Shown here: in pieces, positions 55,057 through 63,694 of the stretch
How positions within the stretch are numbered: position 1 is the stretch's first letter
Layout: each line of letters begins with the position of its first letter
From: Paenibacillus sp. Soil750
GTDB lineage: Bacteria > Bacillota > Bacilli > Paenibacillales > NBRC-103111
NCBI RefSeq assembly: GCF_001428045.1
Contig: NZ_LMSD01000042.1
Coordinates: 1 to 64,000 of the forward strand
Length of the DNA: 64,000 nt
Direction: 5' to 3'
The notes under the pieces: model-generated
What the model was told of the DNA's origin: nothing
The model's database searches: none
Seen by the model: the letters and a program-made list of their open reading frames with translations, nothing else
Made by a program: the position numbers and the translations under genes

Positions 55057-58000
55057 TTACACGATTGGAACCAAAACAAGCTCCTTTGGCATCCCATCTT
55101 GGCAGATTAGCTCAACGACACTGCAATCCCCCTCACCTGCAAAAACTTGAACTCCCTGTTCAGGCGACGAAAGCATCCACTGTCCTTTGAGCGTAATTCG
55201 CATTGGATGCGCAATGCTTTCCGCATTAACCCACTTGCGTGAATAGACACTGACTTCTTTCTGAATCCCGTTCCTATCATATTGATCCTTTTCGATTTCT
55301 TCATATAAACGAAGATCCGGATCGACCGCACTCATCGTCAAGGTTCCGCTTTCCTCGCGAATCATGACCATTGCTGGCGTATCAACTGCCGTCACGTACC
55401 CGATTCCGAGACAATCGTCCGCTTCGAACAGCGCGTATGCGGTTGTACAGCTCTCTGCATCAAACACCACATGTGCTGATCGATTCTGACGCAGCACCTT
55501 ATAAGGCGCTGTATCCGGATGCTCCATCTGCTTATAAAAGCGCTTAACTTGTCCGCAGTCCGTATCAACCAGAATTGCGTACGCGTAGCTGCCCTCAGTC
55601 GGTGAAGTCCCATGATCCAACCATGCTGCAGCAAAATCCCCTTGCGTATCGACATCTGTCGATTGATGCTTGGAATGTTGTGTGTCTTTCGAGACAGAAA
55701 CCGTCTGCCCGGCTGGAATATAATACCCGTTCCCTTTATTGTCCAATATCCATGTGGGATTGTCCAATTGCTTTTTTTGGAAATAAGGAAAATCATAAAT
55801 CGGTCCCGCTTCGTCAATCCAGAGCGGATCTTTCCTGACAGGCAAATGATTCTGAAACAGGGTCGTTTCTGTCCTGTTTGCTACATTGTCGTTTTCGATA
55901 CCAGAACCCAAGCAAATAATGCGATTATCAAAGAAAAATGCCGACTTGCGCGCTCGATGACTCCCCTCATATTTGGGATGCTCATGAAGCTTCATGGCAA
56001 ACATTCCGTTGTGCCCTTCCAAATGAAGTCCGCCTGCAAAGGTTTCATCCGAAAGGAGCATTTCCTCAAATCCGCTAAACGTATCTACATTGCAAACGTT
56101 AGCCCGCAGCTCCTCAAAGGGCTTATGCACCGTGGTTGTCCCCGGCCATCGGTTCCAATCCCAACCGTCGTGCTGATAACCGCTGGCATGATGATTAACC
56201 GGCTCACCACGACTCATTATCTGAAGATGACCGTGAGATATATAGCGGCCGTACAGATTTGCGTTCACATACGTTTCGTTCGCCCACAAATAGCGGCTAT
56301 GCCCGCGCATGCCAGCAAGCCAAGAACCACGCCGATGTATGGCCAACGCGGCGTAGTTCATCGTCCAGTGACCGTTCGGTTCTGGTTCCGCTATGATGCC
56401 CATTACTTCAAAGCGACGTGCCGCTTCCGTTCGATCACCTTGTTCTAGCAGCCTCAGGTAAGCTGCAGCAACCTCTGCATCTACCTCGCTGCGACCTTCA
56501 GGTGTGCCACTGTCAGCCAGAAAAACAAAAGGCTCCGGATCTAGCGCCCACTTGCCTGTCGGATGACGGGCAGATAGCGAGATCAGCCATTCCCGCTTGT
56601 TGCTGTACAACCGCATAGAGAGTAGGGCCTTTCGTATCGTCTCATGTGCTTCTTGGCTGACACGGAACGGGGTACCCTTCAGAACGTACATCATCGGCGT
56701 CACGCCTTGAAAGCCGCCTACTGCATAGGCAGGGTAATGATTCACGTGATGATAGGCAGACCCGTCGATTTTATACGCTGCACGCAAACCTGGAGCAGGC
56801 AATAACGACTGGGAGAGCCAATCGCGGAACGCTTTCAGGTCCCGTACTTTTTCAGGTGTGTCGTCCATGATAAGCAAGGAAGCGAGCATCCCGTGCAGTG
56901 TCGTGTTGTAGATGTCGATGTTGCCTTCTACTTCTGCAAGAGGCGTATGTGTGCGGCCCACGCCGCTGAACCAACGCATCGTCCGCTGTGTCCGCTCCAG
57001 GATTCCCGCCTCTTGAAGCACAGCTCTCATAAGAAAGACGGCAGGATAATAATCTCGGAAGTTATAGCCAAAATGATGGACGGTTCCTTGAGAGCTGCCG
57101 TACGTCCAGCCTTGATCCTCCATATAGTCCAATACGGTTATAAACATTGCCTGCAGATCAGCTTGTTGTTCCGCTTCCTCGCAAGACTGGAAACAGATCG
57201 CCGTTTCCAGCAGGAAATATGTAATCTCGCTCAGCTGTACACCGTTGGAAAGGCGTTTCAGCTCCTCCTTTAGCAAAGGCGGATAATGATCGAAGAACAG
57301 CTCGATCGGACGGCCTGTGAGAATTCCACCTTTGCGCGCGATCCCATACTCGGCGAAACGCTGCTGAAGCAACGTGATCTCCTCCTTCGACACACGCCGT
57401 TTCTTGAGGAAGAGCGCCTCGAACCGCTCGTTCATCAGCCCAAAGGCATCTTGCTCTTCCTGTATAACCACTGAAGGGATCGCATGCTTCGGGGCTAACT
57501 GTTCAAACGCATATAACGCAAGCCAGTGTGCGTTTGCAGATACATCAGCGCGAAGGTTTACCAACGGCACCTGAAAATCCCTAGTATGAAACCTAGGATC
57601 GATCGGCGTGTTCAGCATCATCTGATCGATGAACAACGTACCTGGCTGTATGCCCATTGGCATACGGATTGTAACCGTATCCATATCTGGATGAGGGCAC
57701 CCCGTCATATCCCGTTCATAAGCAACCCAAGCGGTTCGCCAACCACTGAAATTCAACCCAAATTGAAAGGAGCAATCCACGGCTTGTCCACTGCGCCCGA
57801 ACTCGAATACAAGTTCGCCCTCTACCGCAGCAGCGTTATAGATCCAGATCGTAAACGAGTCGCGTGCCTGATCCTTCGTTCCTTCCTGAAACGGACGATA
57901 TCCTATCGACTCTGTGACGATCACGGTTGAATTTTCTGTATAATCCCACTGCAAGCTAGAGTTACCATCCTTGTAGTATTGATTCGTAATGGACAAGCGA

Positions 58001-58059
58001 GAATGCCTGTCACAGGTAAAACAAGTTGGGATACCGCTTTCAAAACTGAAAATAGTCAT
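55057..58059 (-). CDS. PL8 polysaccharide lyase, chondroitin-sulfate-ABC-lyase-like, cytoplasmic
   Basis: This is a 1000-residue enzyme from ATG 58059 (GAGGGGGAAAG upstream); the frame stays open to 58215 but lacks a better start. The N-terminal beta-sandwich, alpha/alpha toroid and long C-terminal beta part follow the order of Proteus chondroitinase ABC. All four catalytic residues of that enzyme have counterparts: His438 and Tyr445 in HHVNHYPAY, Arg498 in SARHP, and Glu595 in WANETYVNANLYGRY. The GWDWNR and ETTLFQ blocks are also kept. It should cleave uronate-containing chains by beta-elimination and leave 4,5-unsaturated ends. There is no signal peptide, so it probably acts on imported oligosaccharides. 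The exact polymer (chondroitin, dermatan, hyaluronan or other) is unknown. Confidence 0.9.
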   Translation of the reverse strand: MTIFSFESGIPTCFTCDRHSRLSITNQYYKDGNSSLQWDYTENSTVIVTESIGYRPFQEGTKDQARDSFTIWIYNAAAVEGELVFEFGRSGQAVDCSFQFGLNFSGWRTAWVAYERDMTGCPHPDMDTVTIRMPMGIQPGTLFIDQMMLNTPIDPRFHTRDFQVPLVNLRADVSANAHWLALYAFEQLAPKHAIPSVVIQEEQDAFGLMNERFEALFLKKRRVSKEEITLLQQRFAEYGIARKGGILTGRPIELFFDHYPPLLKEELKRLSNGVQLSEITYFLLETAICFQSCEEAEQQADLQAMFITVLDYMEDQGWTYGSSQGTVHHFGYNFRDYYPAVFLMRAVLQEAGILERTQRTMRWFSGVGRTHTPLAEVEGNIDIYNTTLHGMLASLLIMDDTPEKVRDLKAFRDWLSQSLLPAPGLRAAYKIDGSAYHHVNHYPAYAVGGFQGVTPMMYVLKGTPFRVSQEAHETIRKALLSMRLYSNKREWLISLSARHPTGKWALDPEPFVFLADSGTPEGRSEVDAEVAAAYLRLLEQGDRTEAARRFEVMGIIAEPEPNGHWTMNYAALAIHRRGSWLAGMRGHSRYLWANETYVNANLYGRYISHGHLQIMSRGEPVNHHASGYQHDGWDWNRWPGTTTVHKPFEELRANVCNVDTFSGFEEMLLSDETFAGGLHLEGHNGMFAMKLHEHPKYEGSHRARKSAFFFDNRIICLGSGIENDNVANRTETTLFQNHLPVRKDPLWIDEAGPIYDFPYFQKKQLDNPTWILDNKGNGYYIPAGQTVSVSKDTQHSKHQSTDVDTQGDFAAAWLDHGTSPTEGSYAYAILVDTDCGQVKRFYKQMEHPDTAPYKVLRQNRSAHVVFDAESCTTAYALFEADDCLGIGYVTAVDTPAMVMIREESGTLTMSAVDPDLRLYEEIEKDQYDRNGIQKEVSVYSRKWVNAESIAHPMRITLKGQWMLSSPEQGVQVFAGEGDCSVVELICQDGMPKELVLVPIV

Positions 58060-58201
58060 TCGTCTTTCCCCCTCTTCTACACCTAATCTGTCAAAGTGAC
58101 TTATAAGAAAGTGTAGAACAGCGCCTACCCTCGTGTAAATCGGCGGTTTCCTTCCACGCATATGCGAAATCTGAACACGATACATATCAGTAGTAGTCTG
58201 C

Positions 58202-58229
58202 AAAAAAAAGTTCACTCAATTGAGTGAAC
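58202..58229 (-). terminator. Rho-independent terminator of modAB
   Basis: GTTCACTCAATTGAGTGAAC (58210-58229) is a perfect 20-base palindrome, followed by eight T on the minus strand. It lies 20 bases past the modB stop, so no modC follows modB in this operon. Confidence 0.9.
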
Positions 58230-58249
58230 GTCGAATTACTTCAAAATTA

Positions 58250-58927
58250 TTAATTCCTACCTCTATGGTTTGCGATAAACATGAGTCCGAATGAGATGAC
58301 TATGATGGCTGCTGCCCAGCACCATGCAAGAGTTTGATTACCAGATTCAACAGCGATATAGATGGCGGTAGGCAAAGTTTGGGTTTTGTGAGGGATGTTG
58401 CCCGCAATCATAAGTGTGGCACCAAATTCTCCCAGTCCTCTAGCAAATCCAAGAATGTAAGCTGCCGTGACAGAACGCCACGCCAAAGGCAAGGTTATAT
58501 AACGTAGAACTTGCCACTCATTTGCACCAATGGATCTCCCCGAGTCCTCCAAATCTTTGCTGACTAGTGAGAACCCTGTTTTCATCGTTTGATAAACTAA
58601 TGGAAAAGCCACCACGATCGATGCGATCACCGCAGCCCCCCATGTAAATATAATAGACTGATCGAAAAATCTCTCCATTAGGTATCCAATCCAACTCTTT
58701 TTGCCCAATAGGACTAATAAGATAAAGCCTACGACCGTAGGAGGGAGCACTAAAGGCAGAAGAATAGCAGTTTCTAGCAACGTTTTCCCACGAAACTTAC
58801 GACGCGACATTCCCCAAGCCGCTATTCCTCCTAGTAGTAAAACAAAGATGCTGGATACAACGGATACCTTTAACGAAAGTAGGATAGGAGAAGCAAACTC
58901 TGTCCAACTAATCTGATCTACCCTCAT
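58250..58927 (-). CDS. modB: Molybdate ABC transporter permease ModB
   Basis: This is a 225-residue inner-membrane permease with five or so membrane segments. ETAILLPLVLPPTVVGFILL near residue 50, the EAA-like loop DSGRSIGANEWQVLRYITLP near 127, and RGLGEFGATLMIAGNIP near 163 are typical of ModB. Its ATG overlaps the modA TGA by four bases. A strong terminator follows, so the ATPase ModC must be encoded elsewhere or replaced. Confidence 0.95.
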   Translation of the reverse strand: MRVDQISWTEFASPILLSLKVSVVSSIFVLLLGGIAAWGMSRRKFRGKTLLETAILLPLVLPPTVVGFILLVLLGKKSWIGYLMERFFDQSIIFTWGAAVIASIVVAFPLVYQTMKTGFSLVSKDLEDSGRSIGANEWQVLRYITLPLAWRSVTAAYILGFARGLGEFGATLMIAGNIPHKTQTLPTAIYIAVESGNQTLAWCWAAAIIVISFGLMFIANHRGRN

Positions 58928-59775
58928 TTTGGAATAGAAAATCCAAATTTGACGAATACATCTTGTGCTTCTTTACTTTGTAGATAAGCGTAAAAGTCAG
59001 CCGTTTCTTTACTGTGTTTTGTTGCTTTTACAATACCAGCAGGGTATTCAATCGGTGTGTACGATTTTGGATCAACACTGAATACTACTTTGACACTTTT
59101 GGAAGTCAGCGCATCCGTTTTATAAACAAAACCAGCTTCTGCATTGCCAGACTCAACGTAGGTAAGTACTTGGCGAACATCTTTGCCCTGTACGAGTTTA
59201 GCTTGAAGCGAGTCCCAAAGTTTCGCATTAGTCAATGCCTCTTTGGCGTAGCTGCCAGCTGGAACGGTTTGCGGTTCCCCAACTGCTACATGTTTAATAT
59301 TTTCATTCGTTAAATCCTCTGCTTTTTGAATGGCAACCTTGCCATCCACTGGAACTACAACGACTAATTCATTGATTAGCAAGTTTTTTTGCTGTGCCGT
59401 ATCGATCAATTGCTTGTCGACTAGCGTCTTCATATTTTTGGTTGCTGCCGAGAAGAATAAGTCCGCAGGTGCCCCTTGTTCGATTTGCTGTTGCAGTGCC
59501 CCTGAAGCTCCGAAGTTAAAGTTGAGTTTAATTTGTTTGTTTTTGGTCTCATAGTTGGTTTGAATTTCTTTAAATGCATCAGTTAAGCTAGCAGCTGCCG
59601 AAATCGTTAGCTCTACTTTCTCGGTCGGCACTGGTGTTGCTGTAGGTGCCACAGTTGCTTGTGTTGGTGTTGTACTTACAGCGGGTTGTTCCTTTTGGCT
59701 AGAGCAGCCTGTGATGATCATAGCTGCGACAACAAAACAAGATATAACATAACTAAACCTTCTTAAACTTAACAT
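58924..59775 (-). CDS. modA: Molybdate-binding lipoprotein ModA
   Basis: This is a 283-residue binding protein with lipobox IITGC (Cys24) and a Thr/Pro-rich linker. The ModA signatures are ASLTDAFKEI and FGASGALQQQIEQGAPADLFFSA. It captures molybdate or tungstate outside the membrane. GGAGGGG lies 7 bases before the ATG. The intergenic region shared with a divergent regulator holds an inverted repeat that is a candidate operator. Confidence 0.95.
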   Translation of the reverse strand: MLSLRRFSYVISCFVVAAMIITGCSSQKEQPAVSTTPTQATVAPTATPVPTEKVELTISAAASLTDAFKEIQTNYETKNKQIKLNFNFGASGALQQQIEQGAPADLFFSAATKNMKTLVDKQLIDTAQQKNLLINELVVVVPVDGKVAIQKAEDLTNENIKHVAVGEPQTVPAGSYAKEALTNAKLWDSLQAKLVQGKDVRQVLTYVESGNAEAGFVYKTDALTSKSVKVVFSVDPKSYTPIEYPAGIVKATKHSKETADFYAYLQSKEAQDVFVKFGFSIPK

Positions 59776-59802
59776 TACGTCCCCTCCAAGGTTAAATTTA
59801 TA

Positions 59803-59822
59803 TCTATTTGATTATAAATAGA
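59803..59822. promoter_or_regulatory. Candidate operator between modA and its divergent regulator
   Basis: TCTATTT-GATTAT-AAATAGA is a perfect 7-base inverted repeat about 30 bases upstream of the modA start, in a very AT-rich stretch suited to promoters. A second short palindrome, TCCGTACGGA, lies at 59920-59929, nearer the regulator gene. Assignment to the HTH/PBP-like regulator is inference. Confidence 0.4.
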
Positions 59823-59982
59823 ATAATATAATCTCTGATCATTATATAAAAACAGAATTAATTAGTAAACAACAGGATTGAAATACCCTATTTATCAGCT
59901 TATGATAGATGATGGTGGTTCCGTACGGATGCAGGAGTAAATCTACGCTACTTTTTAGAAGACAAGCTTATGGAGGTTTACA

Positions 59983-60936
59983 ATGACAGCTGACATGTCC
60001 TATACAACGGAAGAAATATCTAAACTTTTGAAAATATCTAAACTAACTGTTTATGATTTAATAAAAAAAGGCGATCTACCCGCTTATCGTGTTGGCAAGC
60101 AGATGCGTGTGGATGCATCAGATCTTGAAACCTATAAAACACGTGCAAAAGATGGTATGGTTTCTACGATTAAAAGTGAGTATGTCGAACCAGTTACTCA
60201 TCATTCTATCCAAGCCGTTTCATCTTCCAATCACTCTCTTGTGATAACTGGACAAGATGTTAGCTTGGATATCTTAGCTAAACATATCGAAAGAAATGTA
60301 GCCCATTACAGACCGCTTCGTTCGTATGTTGGTAGTATGGATAGTCTAATCTCTATGTACAAGGGTGAGTCCGATATTGTCAGCACGCATCTGCTGGATG
60401 GAGACACTGGTGAGTATAACCTTCCTTATATCCGAAAATTACTGATTGGTTCTTCCTACATTGTTGTAAATCTCTTGTCACGATCGGCCGGTCTATATGT
60501 TCAACCGAGAAATCCTAAACAATTACATGGTTGGGCTGATCTCAAAAAGCCTGGACTTCGATTGGTTAATCGTGAAAAAGGTTCTGGTGCACGTGTTCTG
60601 TTAGATGAACAACTCCGACTTCATGGAATTCCAAAACAACTGCTACATGGTTATGAGCAGGAAGAATCGAATCACTTAGGCGTGGCTGGTAAAGTTGCTA
60701 TAGGTGAAGCTGATTTCGGTGTGGGTATAGAGAAAGTAGCCTCTATGGTTAACGGCGTTGAATTCATTCCACTTATTCAAGAGCGATATGATCTTGTCAT
60801 GCTAAAAAAACCACAAAATCTTGCTTGGATTGAACGCGTAAAGCAAATCTTGCAATCGGAATCCTTCCATAAAGAGCTGCGTCCTATCCAAGGATATGAT
60901 TTATCGCAGACAGGACGCATTTTATTCGAGACTTAA
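59983..60936 (+). CDS. HTH regulator with periplasmic-binding-protein-like (molybdate-type) domain
   Basis: This is a 317-residue cytoplasmic protein. Residues about 5-55 are an excisionase-type helix-turn-helix (YTTEEISKLLKISKLTVYDLIKKG). Residues about 85-310 match the PBP-like domain found in regulators of molybdenum metabolism and at the C-terminus of some MoeA-like proteins (VNREKGSGARVLLD is the core motif). GGAGG lies 6 bases before the ATG. It diverges from modAB, so it is probably the molybdate-responsive controller in place of ModE. Confidence 0.88.
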   Translation: MTADMSYTTEEISKLLKISKLTVYDLIKKGDLPAYRVGKQMRVDASDLETYKTRAKDGMVSTIKSEYVEPVTHHSIQAVSSSNHSLVITGQDVSLDILAKHIERNVAHYRPLRSYVGSMDSLISMYKGESDIVSTHLLDGDTGEYNLPYIRKLLIGSSYIVVNLLSRSAGLYVQPRNPKQLHGWADLKKPGLRLVNREKGSGARVLLDEQLRLHGIPKQLLHGYEQEESNHLGVAGKVAIGEADFGVGIEKVASMVNGVEFIPLIQERYDLVMLKKPQNLAWIERVKQILQSESFHKELRPIQGYDLSQTGRILFET

Positions 60937-60948
60937 CTTAGCAAAAAT

Positions 60949-60996
60949 GAAAACGGCAGTCTAAGACCTTTACTAGGTCTAGTCTGCCGTTTTTAT
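60949..60996. terminator. Bidirectional rho-independent terminator
   Basis: AAACGGCAG pairs with CTGCCGTTT, with an inner AGACC/GGTCT stem and A and T runs on either side. It separates the plus-strand regulator from the minus-strand deacetylase, which converge here. Confidence 0.88.
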
Positions 60997-61019
60997 AAAT
61001 ACATAATTTGTAGGGATAT

Positions 61020-61796
61020 TCAAGCTTTTAGACTAGATAGATCTATTGGGTGAATCGTCGTTTGATCATCCAACTGCATTCTTTGATCAATTCGCAAAAA
61101 AGGAATACCTTGCTTTCTGCACTCTTCCACGAAATCCTTTAATGCTTCCAACATGTACATCGGTGCGTATGGATTCGCCCCCAATGTCTGTCCACTATCG
61201 TGCAGCACGATGATGTCGTTATTTTGCAGCCTCGCAAACAGCTTTTTCTTGATCCTATCTGTTCCCCCGCTGCATCGCCAATCGCCAACCATTAAGGACC
61301 ATAATACAAGTTGAAATTGTTTCATGTGCAGAAAATCAAATAGGTTAATAATCCCCCACGGCGGTCGATAGTAGATTGGTTTGAATCCCAGTATGTTGTC
61401 GATCACCGTTACGGTATCTTGCAATTGCTTTCTTACCTTTTTCGGGGTCAGTACAGCATTGGTCCAATGCCTATAATTATGAATGCCAATCAAATGTCCT
61501 TCTGCATGCATCCTTCTGATGATTTCCGGATATTTCTCTGCTTTAGCACCTAGAATAAAAAAAGTCGCTTGAATGCCATGTAATTTTAATAGATCTAAAA
61601 GTTGAGGTGTGAATGCCGGATCTGGCCCGTCATCAAACGTCAGCGCAATCCCGGTTACTCTCTTCCCTTTACGAAAAGCACTAAAACTACCTAATCGAAC
61701 AATGGCTGTCGGTATAATTGTATAGACTAGAAGTCCGATAAGTATCGACCATATGATATGCGATCCATAATGGCTGTCGTGTAAATGTATCCTCAT
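61020..61796 (-). CDS. Polysaccharide deacetylase (NodB domain), membrane-anchored
   Basis: This is a 258-residue protein with one N-terminal membrane segment (about 14-34) and an external CE4 domain. Conserved motifs are TFDDGPD at 53-59, HNYRH near 103 (metal-binding His pair), RPPWG near 141 and LHDSG near 200. The expected reaction is N-deacetylation of a wall or membrane-linked glycan. AGGAGGG precedes the ATG. It lies 21 bases after a UgtP-like glycosyltransferase, so it may act on a glycolipid or a related envelope polymer. Confidence 0.9.
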   Translation of the reverse strand: MRIHLHDSHYGSHIIWSILIGLLVYTIIPTAIVRLGSFSAFRKGKRVTGIALTFDDGPDPAFTPQLLDLLKLHGIQATFFILGAKAEKYPEIIRRMHAEGHLIGIHNYRHWTNAVLTPKKVRKQLQDTVTVIDNILGFKPIYYRPPWGIINLFDFLHMKQFQLVLWSLMVGDWRCSGGTDRIKKKLFARLQNNDIIVLHDSGQTLGANPYAPMYMLEALKDFVEECRKQGIPFLRIDQRMQLDDQTTIHPIDLSSLKA

Positions 61797-61817
61797 CTGG
61801 GCCCTCCTACGTAACTT

Positions 61818-62936
61818 CTAGATCGACAATGGGATCGATTCCCTAGCCAATCTATGTGTTATATCACTGACGATATGAGCAGCTGCTTGACTTCGTTGCA
61901 TGTCTGACATACGTTTTCTTACATCTTCATATAGGCTTGGACGTCGAAATAAATAATCCATATTCGAGACTAATTCCTCTAGGCTATTCGAAATCGAGGC
62001 CATTCCCCGACTCGAGAGGTATAAAGCATTCTCTTTTTCCTGTCCTGCATGGGGCTTATAAATGAAAAGTGGCAACCGAAGGACAATAGCCTCGGTGATT
62101 GTCAATCCTCCCGCTTTCGTAATGATACAGGCAGCTTGTGACATCCATTCGTGAACATTGTCCACGTATCCTAATATGCGAATACTAGGGTTCGTTGCAA
62201 ATATTTCAAGTAATCTCTGACGTAACTTCTCATTGTGACCACAAATGACAACCAAACGAAATTGAGCAAACATGGCTAAGGCGCTAATCATGTCCTCCAT
62301 ATAGCCATTTACGCTGTTATCCGTTGCCATGATGAGAATGAGATTTCCTTTGCGACCTCGAGCTTTAGAACTTTCCATAGCAAATTCTTGACGGATCGGA
62401 ATGCCACTTACCCCTACGCGTTCCCTATTAACGCCATGAAAAACAATTTGCTGCTTTAATTCCTCTGTAGCCACATAATATTTATCGACATTCGGATGCA
62501 GCCAACTCGCATGCAACGCGTAATCTGTAAGTACGGTGAAGTTTGGAATCCCCATCGAGCTGCATACTTCTGGGGCTGCCCCAAAGGGAAATGTATTAAC
62601 GACAACATCAGGTTGCTCTTGCTGAATAAGCTCTTTTAATTTCTTTTGACCTAAATAGGTCATCGATTTCTGAAAGAGCGCGGTCTGCTTCGTTTCACGG
62701 GTTAAGTAATAACACCAGCCATAGTAATCAAGACCAAACCGTGAACTTCTAACACTGGTGTTAATCAGTGTAGTCGTAATTAAATTGATGAACGGATGCC
62801 CCTCTTTCATGAGGTTAACAATCTTCACATGCTCTATTCCTTGCTCTATGAATTGCTGATACAAGGCCTTGGAAGCCTGTAGATGACCATTCCCGTAGCT
62901 CGCCGTAAGAATTAGTACACGAGGATTAGCGTTCAT
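61818..62936 (-). CDS. UgtP/MGDG-synthase-like glycosyltransferase
   Basis: This is a 372-residue GT28-type enzyme. LTASYGNGHLQA near the start and the C-terminal TKAGGLTITEAIVLRLPLFIYKP block are the family signatures. Family members transfer glucose or galactose from a UDP-sugar to diacylglycerol, or GlcNAc in the MurG branch. ATG at 62936 is preferred because AAAGGTGG lies upstream; five more codons to a GTG are possible. It sits between PAP2 phosphatase and deacetylase genes in one envelope transcript. Confidence 0.88.
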   Translation of the reverse strand: MNANPRVLILTASYGNGHLQASKALYQQFIEQGIEHVKIVNLMKEGHPFINLITTTLINTSVRSSRFGLDYYGWCYYLTRETKQTALFQKSMTYLGQKKLKELIQQEQPDVVVNTFPFGAAPEVCSSMGIPNFTVLTDYALHASWLHPNVDKYYVATEELKQQIVFHGVNRERVGVSGIPIRQEFAMESSKARGRKGNLILIMATDNSVNGYMEDMISALAMFAQFRLVVICGHNEKLRQRLLEIFATNPSIRILGYVDNVHEWMSQAACIITKAGGLTITEAIVLRLPLFIYKPHAGQEKENALYLSSRGMASISNSLEELVSNMDYLFRRPSLYEDVRKRMSDMQRSQAAAHIVSDITHRLARESIPLSI

Positions 62937-62983
62937 GCAAATGGAGACCACCTTTCATCATCAACATCTCAGGAGAGCACTCC

Positions 62984-63613
62984 TTATTTCGTCGAAGTTT
63001 CGCGTATGTGTATATCTTTGCGACTCCACACTTTAGATTCTATCGCTTCATATAAGTGCATAATTGCTTCCAAACCCTTCTTTGCCCCTGTTGAGCGCAT
63101 AAAAAGCTGATGAACAGCAACCGCGGCAAGGATGCCAATTCCGGCACCAGCTAGTACATCTAATGGATAATGAACACCTGTCCATACGCGTGAGAACGCG
63201 ATACAGGCAGCTAAAAGCAGCCACACGGTTCCTTCTTTTCGACGAAATAACCAAATCGACATTGCAATCGTAAACGCCCCAATGGCATGATCACTTGGAA
63301 ATGAGGCATTCGCTGGGTGTTCAATCAATTGCAACACGGTATGTGTCACGAAAGGACGATCGCGGTAGAAATAATGCCCGATCAAACCACTGCAGCTCAA
63401 TGCAATTGAAGCAGATAATAGTGATTCTGCAACCATCTGCCGTTGGATCACATGCCTCGTAAACCAATACACAATAACGCCTACATAAAAAACATATTCG
63501 GCATAAGAGGCAAAAATACGCATAATGGGATTAAGAGCGGACAAGGTATGCCCAAGCTCATTAATCTGTTGAAACCATTGATAATCCAAATCTGAGATAC
63601 TCACAATCATCAT
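62984..63613 (-). CDS. PAP2-family phosphatase, BcrC-like undecaprenyl-diphosphatase candidate
   Basis: This is a 209-residue membrane protein of about five segments. The three PAP2 motifs are all present: RDRPF near residue 84, PSDHA near 107, and SRVWTGVHYPLD near 141. BcrC-type enzymes recycle the undecaprenyl-diphosphate carrier at the outer face of the membrane. The exact start is unsure: ATG 63613, ATG 63610 or GTG 63604, since the AGAGG touches the ATG codons and suits the GTG best. Confidence 0.88.
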   Translation of the reverse strand: MMIVSISDLDYQWFQQINELGHTLSALNPIMRIFASYAEYVFYVGVIVYWFTRHVIQRQMVAESLLSASIALSCSGLIGHYFYRDRPFVTHTVLQLIEHPANASFPSDHAIGAFTIAMSIWLFRRKEGTVWLLLAACIAFSRVWTGVHYPLDVLAGAGIGILAAVAVHQLFMRSTGAKKGLEAIMHLYEAIESKVWSRKDIHIRETSTK

Positions 63614-63621
63614 CCTCTTTC

Positions 63622-63661
63622 GTTACTGAAGCTTCAAAGCCTCGTGTTGACTTTCAGTAAC
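63622..63661. repeat. Hairpin between PAP2 and sensor-kinase genes
   Basis: GTTACTGAA (63622-63630) and TTCAGTAAC (63653-63661) form a perfect 9-bp inverted repeat with a 22-base loop and no T-run. It may be a regulator binding site for the two-component system whose kinase gene ends next to it, or a weak mRNA hairpin. Confidence 0.4.
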
Positions 63662-63694
63662 TTTACTTGATGAACATGAGAGGAAAATGAGAAA

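Noticed and set aside
55612-56448. Plus-strand open frame of 278 codons
   Set aside because: It is antisense to the PL8 lyase, which keeps all catalytic residues in its own frame.
58082-58215. Extended N-terminus of the PL8 lyase
   Set aside because: The extra 52 codons have no ribosome site and no signal-peptide character. ATG 58059 has a strong purine-rich site and begins at the conserved domain.
59920-59929. Molybdenum-cofactor riboswitch upstream of the molybdate genes
   Set aside because: Only a short palindrome is present. The multi-helix structure expected of the Moco RNA could not be traced.
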